This document shows positions 50,601 to 60,673 of a stretch of DNA of 64,000 nucleotides, in pieces. The stretch is taken from positions 21,641,047 to 21,705,046 of the forward strand of contig NC_047066.1 in assembly GCF_902459465.1 (NCBI RefSeq), written 5' to 3'. How positions within the stretch are numbered: position 1 is the stretch's first letter; each line of letters opens with the position of its first letter. Both the position numbers and the translations under genes were made by a program. The DNA comes from Asterias rubens. Its lineage: Eukaryota; Echinodermata; Asteroidea; Forcipulatida; Asteriidae. The notes below the pieces were generated by a model. It worked only from the letters and a program-made list of their open reading frames with translations, ran no database searches and was not told the DNA's origin.

Positions 50601-53600
50601 ATACGCTCTACTTTAAAGAACTAAATCACAGCGCTTACAAAAATATTTAGTACAGGAAAAAAAAATATATATTAATGAAAAATCAATTGAATTAAATGAA
50701 ATGAAAGCCACCTGAATGCAATAAGTTGATTAATGTTGAATCAGGTATGTTTTGATCATTTGCTTGAATTTTTCAGTTGATTTAGCATTTTGGATTGAGC
50801 GTGGTAGACTGTTCCACTCCTTTGCTGCAGTGACTGTAAATATTCTATCACCAGCCTTGTTATGGGTGTGTGGGATTTTAGTGGTATGTTTTGTGGTACC
50901 CTCTCCCTGCAGCAAGTTATTCTTTGCTGTTTTGTTTCTTAACTTAATGAGGTTACAGTACGTGCAGACACGCACGCTCTTAATACAATCCAGAAGCTTC
51001 CAAAGTCATAATTTTACATCGGCCAAAAATTCCGATCACGGTTTGCAATGAGCATTAACTTTCAGCAGTAACTGACAAACACTGGCAGTTGTGCCACCAC
51101 ATTATAAACTGCTCCCACTCATAAGTACCTCGGCACACATGAAGAATCTAACAGATGTATATTCAAATGAATGTAAATAGAGTAGAGAGTCTTGGGTGAA
51201 CAGTGAGTGACTTTACCAGGGTGTAGGTCAGCTTCCTTTTATGGTGCCAAGATGCCCAACCACCTCTCGACGTACATTCCTACCTCCCCCACTTCCTATT
51301 AAAATACTTCAGATCTTTTTACCTCTTCAGCAATATAGAATAATTTCAAATCAAAACAATTATAGAAACAATTAGGATAAACAACATCGAAACACCAAAT
51401 AATAATTATAATCTCAGCATTTTAGGCCCTGGAATTTCATCTTTGAAAGGGCAAGGCCATTTTCATTTTTACAAAGGACACTTCCATTGGAAAATCTTAA
51501 AGTTGATGGAAAACTTTTGAAGGGGCACTAAGGCCAAGAGGCATGGGAGGCCGTGGCGCCTGTTTGTGATTCCAGGCCTTGCATTTATAAACAGTGTTCT
51601 TACACAGAAATGAGTCACCTAATAATTACAACAATCAGGAATGAGAATGAAATAAAGAGCCTACTTAGCAATTACAAAATGTATAATAAGTCTGGTAAGA
51701 CGAATTTTAAGCAATGTTTTGAAATCAGTAAGTGAAATGGCATGATGGTTTGACAAGGAAGATTGTTCCACTGGTTTGTAAGATGAAGAGTATCTAGTTT
51801 GAGGTTTGGAGAGAACCCAAACAAACAGAAAATAATTCCAGGGTTCTCCTCAGAACCAAAACAATGGAAGTCTGGCCAATAAGCTAGGTCCTTAGAGATC
51901 TGCTTTTTGCTTGTGCAATCTTATGCATTTATGAAGTGGTCCTGCTGGCTAGTTCTCTAATGAAATAGCATCCCTTATTGTTTTAAAATATGGACAGAAT
52001 GAAAAAATTGAGGGACCAGTGAAATGGCAAGCTTACCAAGTTCTGCTATTTAGTTGTTAAAGTTATGATAAGATGCTCATTTAATCGTTTAGTTGTTTTC
52101 ATAAATAAGTAGAATAATTTAAGGATAAGTCATCATAAACATAAATAATTCCTACTGGTTCATCAAATTCCTGATATAGAACCAGCGTTCCATGACGAAG
52201 AACCAAAAATATTTCACCCCTAGTAGAAAGTGCACGGTAGTGTACATTTCCACATTCCTAGAACCTTTGCCCTTAATCCACACCAGGTATTAATAGTGTG
52301 TGAATGGTCATCAAGGTGCGATGACACTTTACTGTGTACATTAGTTCAGTCTATGGAAATCAAATAATTTCTTGCATGGTCTGTCAAGGGAGCGTGTTTG
52401 TAGTAGCAGAGGGATTGGGATGATCCCCAAAGGGCATAGTTAGGGCACAATGAGGAGGTCATGACCTACAAATATCAATCTGATAAGGCCAAAAAAAGAA
52501 ACTTGTTTAGGGTCCTGCCTTTTTGATAAAAGAAAGGAGGAGGGCCTTCTTTGTCCTTCATTTTATTCCCCCACAACAAAATGACCAGCCGACTTTTAAA
52601 GATGACCAGTTGGGCTATTTTCAAAACAATTTCATTTTCGTCTGAGATTGTCAAATTTAGTTTTTTAATTTTTCATTTAAAAAAGATAGGACAAAAAAAG
52701 GGAGCGGTTTCTAAAAAGGAAGCGGTTGGGGACGCTAAACATTTTTTTTTTTGGCCTAAACTTGGGATTCATGTCCCTGAAGCTGGTGTTTTGAGGTGGA
52801 AGAACCCCAGAAGCTTGCATATATGTTATTGTAGGACTTGGATAGAAGGTGACTCGATGTATGGAGGTTTTATGTTTTTTTACGATCATAAAAGGATAGC
52901 AGTTGTGATGTGACGGCTTTGTTGTGAAAGATTCAGTTTGAAATGTCACAATTTGTTTCTGACTTGTGGGGGGCACAATTGCCGAATGTTATAAATGGAT
53001 GTGCTTCGGTGGACGATTACAAATAATAAAAGGCACTGCCGTTGATTTTTACCAACTCTTCCTATCTTAAGATTAATCTTAGGACTTTGGATGAATTAGT
53101 TTCAGTATCCAAATACGTAGGACGCATTGAACCCATCCTAAAGGCCCGGTCCTACTGCAGCGATAACGCTAACGATCACGACGCAAAGAGAACGCGTTTT
53201 ATTGGTTGAATTGCTCCTCACAGAATACGCACACGCTCATTTAACCTATAGAATGCATTATCTTTGCGTCGTTATCGTTATCGCTCTCGCTCTCGTTATC
53301 GCTGCAATGGGACTGGGCCTTAAGTTAGGATAAGTGACTCGTCCTAGGATTTTGTGAAATCGGCTGCTTGACACATTTGATAATTACTCAACACAATATT
53401 TAGCATGAAAACTTACTTGGTATCGAAAAATGGAGAGCTGTTGATTTTACTAATAGTACAAACAAATGTGAGAAACGGATTCTGGAGTAACGTAATTTTT
53501 GAGAAAGAGGTAATTTCTCACTCAAATTCTGTGTTCAAAATTCATTATGGATTTGATGAATTTGTATTTGTCTTGAAGATTTCAAACTACTTTTGAAAAG

Positions 53601-56600
53601 AAGAATTTGAAGTGTAGTGTTGACTGTCCACTTATGGTTCCATGTAAACAAACTCCAAATGTGCAGTTCTTAATCTGGTGAGATTTACAGAGACACATAA
53701 ACATCACTAGATAAAACCTATAAAAAGTTGTGGTGGTTCTGAAAAGATCTGAAACGAACCGGTGTTTCAAAGAGTCTACATGTAGTTGAGAGATTGTTAA
53801 ATCACCAGCTCTTTTCAGAATCACCACAACTCCTAAAGAGAGATTTACATACATGATGTCTTTGCAGACCTCAATAGATTGTATTCCCACCATGCAAAGT
53901 TTCTTGCTTAGTTCTTAATCCATAACTTTCTTTCTTGTTTGGTTTTCTGTTTGTCCAGCGTCACCTTGTGTGTGTTTCCCAAAACCAAGCGATACATTAC
54001 TCTTCAATTGAGCTGTCTGTAGCATTTGTTAAGATACTTCAAACTATAAATCCCAGCTTTCTTTTCCCTAGTTTGGTTTTAAAGAATAATTTGTTACTGC
54101 CACACCATAGGACCACCATGTGCATGACCAGTCAATAATCACCAATTATAGGCCGTTGATACCAAGCTGTGGAAATATAATGCCGCAAGATGAAAGTGAT
54201 CAGTGAGAGTAGCTCTTTACAGTCCTTTACGATTCCACCGTAGATAATCCCCCTTCTTCTTTTATAGAAACCGGAGCGATAAGGCCTTGGAAAGGACTAC
54301 TTAAATCTGATCACTTCAGGGATTTCTTCAAGGGGATTTAAAATTCCAGAAGAGATTTGGGAAAATTGTTATCCCTGAAGTGGACAAAATAACACTGGAT
54401 TTAGTGCATGGTTTAGCAGGTGTTTTCTAAACATGTACGATGATGCTTAGTCCTGTTATGGTAGATGTTAAGCCAGTGGTCATTACATTTCTGATTGTAG
54501 TAAGTTTGTGTTTGTACAAGGTGTGAATATTATTTTTACTAGGGATTATTCTTTCTGACTAAGATGAACCAACATTTCAATCCTGTTGGAAGCCATTAGC
54601 ATCACATCTTGCCATATCAGGGCCCAATTTCATGCTTACCGAGCAAAGAATCGGCGCTTGCGGAAGCAGTGAGTTCCACATTATGTCAAGCGTATTTGCA
54701 GGTTGGCAGAGAAGTTTTGCTTTAGTGCCAGACATTTTGTCTAAAAGTCTCCTATTGGCGGATTCAAATGTGACAATCAAAGACAAAGTGTTATTATGAG
54801 AAGCCTTCAAGTTATAAATGCTTTGTGGGATTCTTCTAGCTCATCAAAACCTTCATGTCAGGGTCACTTTACCATTTTTAGAAAGTGCATCATGGATAAG
54901 AAGCAGCCATGGTCGGGCCCTTCTGAAGAAATTTTGTTCAATGAAAGTACAGAGAAAAGCTGTTTTGCCAGAAAAATGTGAGGCAGAGATAGGACATGTT
55001 ATATTCACATCCATACTTGCATGTGGAAGAATGAAACTTGCTTGCTGGCGCTATTTTGATGGTAGAGGTTTAAATAGCCGAGGACCACACTCTGAGTTTG
55101 TGTTATTCCCCTTGCAGCTAAGATACACAACTTGCAGGTGCTGCGTTAATGTGAGGTCATTAACCCCTAACAATAGGTCTTGGGTTCTTAATGGACCAGC
55201 CTCGTACACTGACCCACTTCATGTCCTTCATGTTAGATTTATCTTTAGTTTGGTGGACCTGATTTCATTCAAGGTAGTCTAAACAATTAAAACTTTCAAT
55301 AACAAGTAGGTATCAATTAAAGGTTGTGCACTATCAAAGATTTGAATGTTCATCGATTTATCCATAATTTGTGGGTTGATCAAAGACATTTGAGTAGAGT
55401 GCGACTTGAATCTGCGACCTCCAATTGTATTAACCTGCTGGCGCTCTTGTAATTAAGCTATCTATAGCCCTAAAGTTGGCAGATCTGAAGCCATAGCTCT
55501 TACCAAGCTGTCAGATTGGCGTATATTTAAGGTATCTCTCCTCGCCTTCCACCTCTAGGACCCAGCAGCTGATTTCATGAAACTTAACGCATCTGTGCCA
55601 TAAACGTTGCACAAGTGGACTTACGCAGGTGCGTAAAGTTTTTGTGAAATCGGCTGCTGGTTCAAATCCCACTGGGGGCACTATGTGGATTGGGTTTTCA
55701 GTCCCTACCAGATTGTGTGGGTTTTCCTAGAATACCTAATCTCTTTGGTTTTCCTCCAGTCCATATCACGAGCACTAATTATCTAATTTCCCTGAATAAA
55801 ATAGAAATGTGTTTGCCCCTTTTAACATTGCTTTAAAACTTTAAATAAGGGTTAAGGGTGCTAGTCCTGTACATCAAAGAAATTTGGTCCAAAATGCCAT
55901 ACAGTTTAGAACTAACCCTACACACAACGTTGCTTTAACGTTTGCAGAAAAATAGTCCATATATCTTGGGTACTAATTACCTAATTTCCCTGAAGAAATT
56001 ACAAATGTTTTTGCCCCTTGAACATATGGATAACAGCTTAACTTCATAGGATTGTTATTGATATGATGTGCTTATCAGAAGTGCCCTTTACCTTTGGGGG
56101 AAAAAAAATATCTTGCCCTTTCAGGAATGAAACTCACAGCCTCCAAAATAAGAGAATCAAAACACAGATTGGCACATGTGTAAACATCGATGTGTTGAGG
56201 ATTGCAAATAGGGATGCATTCCAGTTGAATGGTCCGGTCAGTGCCATCGTGGTATGCTGTTGATAGTGTACTTAAATCATAACGCTAATGCTATACTGGG
56301 ATTTGAGGCATTGCATGGTGAGGTATCAATATGGTTTTTGGTAACACCATGTGTGTATCTACTTGCCAGGTAGATTAGATCTTTAGAGAACTGTCTCGCT
56401 TTGAAGCCGAGGAGAGCATGCTAGTCCAAAGGTTGATACCAATTAAGAACTCACTTCACTCCAATTAAAAATGTTGCTATCTTCTGCCCAGGTAGTATAG
56501 TTAAAAAGCAGGATAGTTCTTTTCAGAACTGAGAAGTCTCCCAAACTCTGAAAAATTTACTTCGCAGTAGTAAGCAAGACAAAAGTTACCTTTGTGACAA

Positions 56601-57682
56601 GATAAAGTTTACAAAGTTGACTTGCCTGCCTTTACTGCAGTTATTGTTTTTATAATTACTTGCACTTTCATTTCCTTATAATAATTTGCCGCAGCTTTAT
56701 GCGTATCTAATGACAAATCAAATACTTTTAATGGGTCATTGTGCCAAAGGCAGCTCAGACAAGGTGTATCCGCTGTCCTTCACAATCAGTTTATCAGCAG
56801 TTTATCAACTGGGATTAAGGATGATGAGCCTCCTAAATTATTATTATTATAAACCCCCTGACTTCTGAAATCTATTCCTTGGTAGTAGAAAAAAAGACAA
56901 GTTCTTTAAAGGCACTGGACACTATTGGTAATCACTGTTAGCGTAAAAACTTACTTGTTAACGTTCAATAGAAAGCTGTTGATAGTATCACACTTTGTGA
57001 GAAACGGCTCCCTCTGAAGTAACGTAGTTTTTTGAGAAAGAATTTTCCATTAATTTGATTTCAAGACCTCAGAATTTGCTTTTGAGGTCTTGAAATCAAG
57101 CATCTGAAAGAATACGACGACCAATTCAGTTAAATTTTTCACAGGTTTGTTATTTTGTGCATATTATGTTGAGATACACCAAGTTAGAAGACTGGTCTTT
57201 GACAATTACCAAAGGTGTCCAGTATCTTTAAGAGAATGATCTGCACAGCTAATAAGTAGATCTAATCAAATTGTGTTATCACAAACAAACAATATGATGT
57301 AATGGGTAAGTGATATCTGATAACAAAATGTAACCACAAATTTGTATGGTCAAAATGTCAGGCTATCAAACAGTTTGTGCATTTATACACTAATACAGGC
57401 ACGCACTAGACGCGCAAATTTGCTGCGGTGTCTTCAGTGGCTTGATTATGCACAAAGACACCACAGTTGTTAATTTTCTTCAACAGAGGGCGCTACCAAT
57501 TTTGTTTTGGCCGATTGGTCTAGACCACGGCTCATTTTGGTTGAGATCATTTTGCAATTCAGCGAATTCTCTTTTCACTATTTGTTTTTCTTCTTTTCTA
57601 ATTCAGCTCCTTGAGACGACTGACTTCCACGACCGTAGAAAGATCCGTACGGCCATCAGAGAAATGAGGAAAAAGAAACTAG
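29683..57682 (+). CDS. SMTN: Smoothelin-like protein, N-terminal exons only
   Basis: Three coding exons are visible: 29683-29727, 48335-48547 and 57607-57682. They encode 111 residues with consistent phase, and the gene continues past the right edge (57682 ends one base into a codon). The protein begins MATLTEMGEEGLRKM and then LEVCTDFTTRRQIRRALREI, matching the smoothelin N-terminal repeat. A second repeat spans exons 2-3 as DEDALSKM then LLETTDFHDRRKIRTAIREM. Between them is a divergent stretch of about 45 residues. Vertebrate smoothelins are actin-binding proteins of contractile cells with a C-terminal calponin homology domain; that domain is not in this window. Whether this is SMTN itself or a SMTNL relative cannot be decided from the N-terminus. 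The first ATG sits in an aaaATGGCG context. Confidence 0.87.
30375..30560 (+). mobile_element. Degraded SINE1 copy
   Basis: The blocks gagtggtcaagcgcaccaat, ttcaagttatggtgg, ttggtttgaat and acttgtgtccttgagcaaga follow the SINE1 order on the plus strand. The head and B box are mutated. Confidence 0.55.
31799..31955 (+). mobile_element. SINE4 copy
   Basis: An A box TGGCTCAGTGG and a B box GGTTCGAATCC lie about 45 bases apart, followed by a body (ggaaaccagagccttgcctg, ttcctacctgagtgtgtgtt). The head is shared with the fragment at 13430-13545. Confidence 0.7.
33530..33682. repeat. MITE-B fragment
   Basis: Internal blocks (aaaattatgctaccagaatt, ttggtatcctgcttatttct) and the right terminus reading gcagcttttggaaattgggc place this in MITE-B. 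The left terminus is missing. Confidence 0.65.
34030..34165. repeat. Family E copy
   Basis: It begins ggcctggaaactgaattttg and then aaagggcaaggccattttca, and continues aggacacttccatg. The same order recurs at 43018, 43912, 51424 and 57946 and, inverted, at 26570 and 62871. Confidence 0.65.
35515..35580 (+). mobile_element. Isolated tRNA-like SINE head
   Basis: The block agcagttggtagagcgtcgg with a B box GGTTCGAATCC about 45 bases later looks like a tRNA-derived promoter. A complete cloverleaf with matching acceptor arms is not seen, so a functional tRNA gene is unlikely. Confidence 0.5.
37525..37887. repeat. MITE-A, full length but diverged, inverted relative to 49017
   Basis: It starts ttaaaggcactggatactat and ends ccaggggcttaa. 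Interior blocks (ttacttggtaacgagcaatg, acgtagtttttttaagaaag) match the inverse strand of the 49017 copy. The central palindrome is eroded. Confidence 0.75.
37970..38112 (+). mobile_element. SINE3 copy, plus orientation
   Basis: A B box region (gtgggttcgaatcctaccag) is followed by aggactgggaaagcacagtt, matching the inverse of the SINE3 copies at 675 and 43622. The end is shortened. Confidence 0.6.
39430..39550. repeat. Family D copy
   Basis: The blocks gttgaaggggcacagcaatt, ttcctatggtaaagggggaa and ttggaactttgcagagggca match the other family D copies, including 40890 and 19660. Confidence 0.65.
40880..41235. repeat. Family D copy split by another element
   Basis: Family D sequence (gaggaaaagttaagtttgtg, gcaaagggcaccacatcaaa) stops at 40990 and appears to resume at 41211 with attgctgttgg. 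The 40991-41210 interval is a separate terminal-inverted-repeat element. Confidence 0.6.
40991..41210. mobile_element. 220-bp terminal-inverted-repeat element inside family D
   Basis: The left end agacccttcccgtgaaatat and the inverse of the right end ggacccttcccatgaaatat match at all but two of twenty bases. Joining the flanks after removing one AT restores gcaattgctg, as in the 19740 copy. The interior is CpG-rich (gcgcgtgcgc, gcatgcg). No transposase is encoded. Confidence 0.75.
43018..43228. repeat. Family E copy
   Basis: It begins ggcctggatttttcattttt and continues through gggcagggcagtttttgttt and aacttctgaaggaacaccaa to ttccagggct. This is a long copy with both ends of the family. Confidence 0.65.
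43622..43830 (-). mobile_element. SINE3 copy, minus orientation
   Basis: On the minus strand the head reads gtcttagttggtaagacact with a B box GGTTCGAATCC, followed by a body with two small inverse blocks (gcatcggggat, acaccgatgtgt). It matches 675-880 over nearly its whole length. Confidence 0.8.
43912..44078. repeat. Family E copy
   Basis: It begins agaccttgaatttcatcttc and includes acttttgaaggagcaccaag and gaccaggggcaaccgagacc, ending attccagccctg. The order matches the 51424 copy. Confidence 0.7.
44492..45242. repeat. Head-to-tail array of four MITE-B units
   Basis: Four units follow each other with almost no spacer: about 44492-44682, 44690-44882, 44886-45045 and 45046-45242. Each opens with a form of aatttcatagagctg and closes with its inverse near gctctatgaaattggg. 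The units differ from one another at many positions, so the array is not a recent tandem amplification. Confidence 0.8.
46365..46722. repeat. Diverged MITE-A relative with internal duplication
   Basis: The block agagcactggagagcagttg occurs near 46374 and again near 46468, followed both times by gaccccttt-like and gcaatttcacccaaaa-like sequence. The right half (cttgcaatttcgatgaataa, tgatctttgacag) matches the MITE-A interior. Confidence 0.6.
48606..48759. repeat. Perfect 77-bp tandem duplication
   Basis: The unit beginning aatttaagaaaaagctgaaa at 48606 repeats without visible change at 48683. It starts about 60 bases past the donor of smoothelin-like exon 2. Identity of the copies suggests either a recent event or an assembly artefact. 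Confidence 0.9.
49017..49407. repeat. MITE-A, best full-length copy
   Basis: Termini ggacactattggtaatt (left) and aattaccaatagtgtcc (right) are inverse copies. The centre holds the palindrome gatttcgagacctca / gaggtctcgaaatc at about 49197-49242. Both outer ends carry ttaaag/ctttaa, so the target could be TTAA, though the terminus itself may include those bases. No protein is encoded. Confidence 0.85.
49925..50480. repeat. Degenerate minisatellite rich in ggtgcac
   Basis: Phrases of the type gtgaggtttat, tggtgcatggtgcac and tgcaccctatgaggttta recur about ten times with spacing near 45-60 bases. Two copies at 50395-50435 (cacccagtgaggtttatgct) are identical; the others have drifted. The open frames across it on both strands are by-products of the repeat. 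Confidence 0.75.
50700..50980 (-). mobile_element. LINE ORF2 C-terminal fragment
   Basis: The minus strand encodes a frame ending GDRIFTVTAAKEWNSLPRSI followed by FKQMIKTYLIQH. The order GDR-F-V-A-WNSLP, then FK..LKTYL, is the usual C-terminus of non-LTR retrotransposon reverse transcriptase proteins. An (aat)n run lies 3' of it at about 50555-50590. Upstream domains are absent, as in a 5'-truncated insertion. Confidence 0.7.
51424..51578. repeat. Family E copy
   Basis: It begins ggccctggaatttcatcttt and then gaaagggcaaggccattttc, and ends gattccaggcct, so both ends carry inverse forms of aggcctggaat. This is the cleanest copy of the family in the window. Confidence 0.7.
53040..53368. repeat. 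Family C copy interrupted by a Harbinger-like element
   Basis: Removing 53142-53320 and one TAA restores a sequence that aligns with the intact copies at 26723-26892 and 63810-63971 (cccatcctaagttaggataa). The copy ends atttgtgaaatcggctgctt-like at its right side. Confidence 0.8.
53142..53320. mobile_element. 179-bp Harbinger-like MITE with TAA target duplication
   Basis: The left end AGGCCCGGTCCTACTGCAGC and the inverse of the right end AGGCCCAGTCCCATTGCAGC differ at three of twenty bases, and similarity continues through GATAACG. TAA flanks both sides (53139-53141 and 53321-53323). A 3-bp TAA or TTA duplication is typical of PIF/Harbinger elements. No transposase is present, so it depends on one elsewhere. 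Confidence 0.8.
53725..53832. repeat. Inverted-repeat unit
   Basis: Arms agttgtggtggttctgaaaa and the inverse ttttcagaatcaccacaact face each other across about 65 bases. The neighbouring cccaccatgcaaagtttctt resembles a stretch at about 3808-3830, which suggests a wider dispersed family. Confidence 0.7.
55384..55462 (-). mobile_element. Isolated tRNA-like SINE head
   Basis: On the minus strand an A-box-like tagcttaattacaagagcg is followed by a B-box-like agattcaagtcgc. It has no clear cloverleaf and no body was identified. Confidence 0.4.
55563..55660. repeat. Short inverted-repeat relative of family C
   Basis: It begins cagcagctgatttcatgaaa and ends ttttgtgaaatcggctgctg, sharing the family C termini, but the interior (cgcatctgtgccataaacgt) is different. 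Confidence 0.65.
56908..57232. repeat. MITE-A, full length
   Basis: It starts tttaaaggcactggacacta, carries the palindrome gatttcaagacctca / tgaggtcttgaaatc near 57057-57095, and ends caaaggtgtccagtatcttt. It lies about 375 bases upstream of smoothelin-like exon 3. Confidence 0.85.
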
Positions 57683-57945
57683 GTTTGTAAAATTATTTTG
57701 TTGAATCCTAATATTTGCATACTTTGATTGCATCATGACTGTGTTTGGTTCAACATTCACTTTCAAGCAGTCTCATGATGTGAATAATCTGTCAATAATA
57801 ACAAAGTTTTGCAAATCTGTTTTTATACAAGCTATTGATATTCTCCTTACTGATTTTTCTCCAAACACCAATTCTTTGGATGTGGACCATAATATATTAT
57901 AGGTGACTTTGTGAAACTCAGCGATGATTGTTTGATCCAACTTTC

Positions 57946-58258
57946 AGGCCTGTATACTTCGTTTTGAAAGGGCAAGTGCACCAAGGCATTTTCCCTTGAT
58001 AAAGGGCACCCTATGTGGAAATTGTTGATTATCACTAGGGCACCAAGGCTATGACCTGTGCTGGAGGCAAATTCTGGGCTTGCAATCACTATTCTAGTGC
58101 CGAATTTCTGCCCTAGCTGAGTAAGCGTAGAATTCCTAGTAACAGACCAAAATTTGCCATAACCTGTGAAATACGCTTTTCGTATGCACAGAATTCCCTG
58201 CTACTTACTGTAAGCCCTGATTCTGTACGGTAAGCAGAGCCATGAAATTCAGCCCTGA
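57946..58258. repeat. Family E copy followed by a MITE-B-like unit
   Basis: Family E blocks (caggcctgtatacttcgttt, tgaaagggcaagtgcaccaa) run to about 58080. A MITE-B-like unit with tgccgaatttctgccctagc and cagagccatgaaattcagcc then extends to 58258; related sequence is at 34230-34335 and 54618-54720. Confidence 0.55.
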
Positions 58259-59935
58259 TTTTTATTCGATGGGTACTTGTTGTACTGAATTGTTCAAGTA
58301 CTTAGCGTGTATTTTTAAAACCCTGGCTTGGCGGCTAGCCATGGTTTAATTAGGAGTCAGTTTCCAGCAATGTTATGAATGTCACTTCAATTCAGTCTAG
58401 TAATTCAGCCATAGTACCTGGCACAGCAGCTGGTCATAGCACAGTGCGCTCCTGACCTTATTATTCCAGCTATTTATTTCGGGATCTTTTTGGTCATGAA
58501 TCAAAAGATGATTATAAGTAAGCATAAATAGAAAGTATCCTTTTTCTTTGCGTGTGCAATGGGGAAACTCAAGAGGGCAGCAGACTTATTTAGTCCGATT
58601 GTTATTTTAAAATGAAGGGTCGGGCATGTGTTATTTTTTAGATTTTACCTGATTTCTCAGAACTCCGTGAGTTTTCAAATATTTCTGGAGAAAAAAAAGG
58701 GACTCACCAATGGGAGAAATAAATAGTTCACTGTGTTCAAACCGGTAGTTTTGTCTTTCTGACAGTAATATTTCTGAGATTCAAAATTTATACCCTTTTA
58801 CATAACACGTTACTTCCAAATGAAATGTTTCTCAAAAAGCTGGTGTATGGCTTCTAACCAAAATGTGTATTGCAATTAGTTTTAAGAGTGACTACCAAAC
58901 TGATACCTTCCCTCTAAGTAATCCAAAACTTACTTCTGTATTAACGCTGATCATAGCATAAACTACAATCAAAACATTTTGGGTTTAACTCACTTTGAAG
59001 ATTCCCATATAACACTGTGGTATAACAATTTTGTGACACTGATGTTTCCCACTGAACAAGTGTGTTCTCGGTTGCCATTGTAAACAATGAACCCTGTGAA
59101 CCTCATTATGTATTATAGCACCTTTCATGTGCCCTGGCCAACCCCACTTCCTCTTCGGAATTAGGTCCATACCAAAGTTGCTTTTTGACATTGACAATGT
59201 TTACTCACCTTTCAGTGACTTCTATTTCCCAACGACTTCTATTTCCAGGTCTGTCCACATACAGGAAGATGGCAGTTCCTTTGACCCTTTATAGAAAAAA
59301 AAACCCAATGTCTATTGCCTAAGACACTCAGTGACTAAATCCTGCATGAACAGATTATTTTGGTCTCAATCAAAGTCTGTGAAGTTTTAGCGTCTCATTT
59401 TTAGACCTGGAGATTATACTCATTCGGAAAGCTGTGTTTATGGGAGAAGTGTCTTAAGTCTTGTTGTCGCTATGGTGGGTACAGTTCGGATACGAGGGAG
59501 GAGTGATTTTAAGGGGCTGGTGTCGTTTTGGATTGGGCGAAATGACGGACCTGGTGAGTTGTTGAAGATTCTTTCCTGTAGAGCAGCACTTTTGTTTGAG
59601 CTTGTAGGGCGGACATTATACACGTTGACGGTCTGTTTATTTTGGAATTTGCTGTGTCACTCTGTGGCGATAGTTGTTGTATGTCACTCCAAAAACCAAA
59701 AACCCAACTAAATCATTTATAGTCATTAGACGAAACCCCTTTGTGTTCTTTCAACAAACACTTGATTTCTAGTTTAGTATTGTTTTTTTGTTGTTTATTC
59801 AGCCCTCAAAAAATGTGCACAATAAAAATAAAGCAAAACTATCACCACTGATTTGTTTAGATCTGTTGCCACACAACTGGTAAATTTGAATGTTGAACTC
59901 AAAATATAGAAAGTAGTTGTTGTGGTACTCTTCAC

Positions 59936-60125
59936 TAGCCACCGAGGCCCCGCGGGCCCCTCGATCTACCCGGTGGGTTCGGGGGTCCGACCCAAGCTCC
60001 GGTTCCCTTGACGGAGCAGCGTGCCTGGCTGGCAGGCACTGCCGTCGGAAGCGTTTACCCGCCCGTGCAACCCGGCAGAGCCGGGCCCGCTTTCTACTGC
60101 CACGGGCGGGACGATTTGTCGGCTG
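59936..60125. other. Sharply bounded GC-rich island of unknown origin
   Basis: About 190 bases of very GC-rich sequence (for example gaggccccgcgggcccctcg and gcacgggcgggta-type blocks on the minus strand) sit in an AT-rich intron with abrupt edges. It has paired GC blocks such as gcctggctggcaggca and cggcagagccgggcc. Open frames on both strands look like composition artefacts. A ribosomal DNA spacer or expansion-segment fragment is one possibility, not confirmed. Confidence 0.5.
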
Positions 60126-60177
60126 TTTAGTATAGAAAAACTGATGGCATGTCAATGTCATGGCAGAGAGGCCAACC

Positions 60178-60673
60178 ACACTGGACTTGTTTGAGCTCTG
60201 GTGTTTCTAATCAGCAGAGTGTGGGTTTGAGTCCTGGTCGTGACACTTGGGTCCTTAAGCAAGACACTTAACCATTCTTGCTTCATCCTTCGGATGTGCT
60301 GCAAAGCCATAGGTCACCTAACCTTGTGTAAGACATGTAAAAGAACCTGGTACATTTAAAGTGAAGGTTTATTTGGTTATTACTCAAAACAAATATTAAC
60401 TTAAAAACTGACTTGGTAACGTGCATTGGAGAGCTCCCTCTGAAGTAGCATAGATTTTGAGAAAGTGGTAATTCCACACTAAAAATAATAAAAGAGTTCT
60501 AGCCGGAAGATTTTTATTCCTTTCTGAAAGCACACACAATTTTCCAATCAGGGTGTTTTTTCTTTGTTGTCCAATTTAGCTCAGGTTTGTTATTTTATGC
60601 TTATGTTGGGATACACCAAGTGAGAAGACTGGTCTTTGACAATTACCAAACGTGTACCTTCCCTTTAAATAGA
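60178..60673 (+). mobile_element. SINE1-like copy abutting a MITE-A copy
   Basis: At 60178-60355 the order gctctggtgtttctaatcag, gagtgtgggtttgagtcctg and gggtccttaagcaagacact is SINE1-like. MITE-A follows at about 60355-60673 with ttacttggtaac-like, ggttatattttatgc-like and aattaccaaacgtg terminal blocks, without the clear palindrome. Confidence 0.6.

Larger units (their letters stand above)
48548..57606 (+). other. Smoothelin-like intron 2 (9.1 kb)
   Basis: No coding exon is recognised. It contains the 77-bp duplication, MITE-A copies, a minisatellite, a LINE end, family C and E copies and a nested Harbinger-like element. Stretches without a recognised repeat include about 51850-53030 and 54150-55380. 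The 154-codon open frame at 54818-55282 has no domain or family match. Confidence 0.6.

Noticed and set aside
52551-52913. 120-codon plus-strand open frame with a 99-codon antisense frame
   Set aside because: Low-complexity AT-rich sequence without motifs or conserved neighbours.
54818-55282. 154-codon open frame on the plus strand
   Set aside because: It has no recognisable domain, no splice context and lies inside the smoothelin-like intron; overlapping short frames suggest chance.
59799-60179. 126-codon minus-strand open frame, Arg/Ala/Pro-rich
   Set aside because: The composition follows the GC-rich island, and the opposite strand is also open. No domain is visible.
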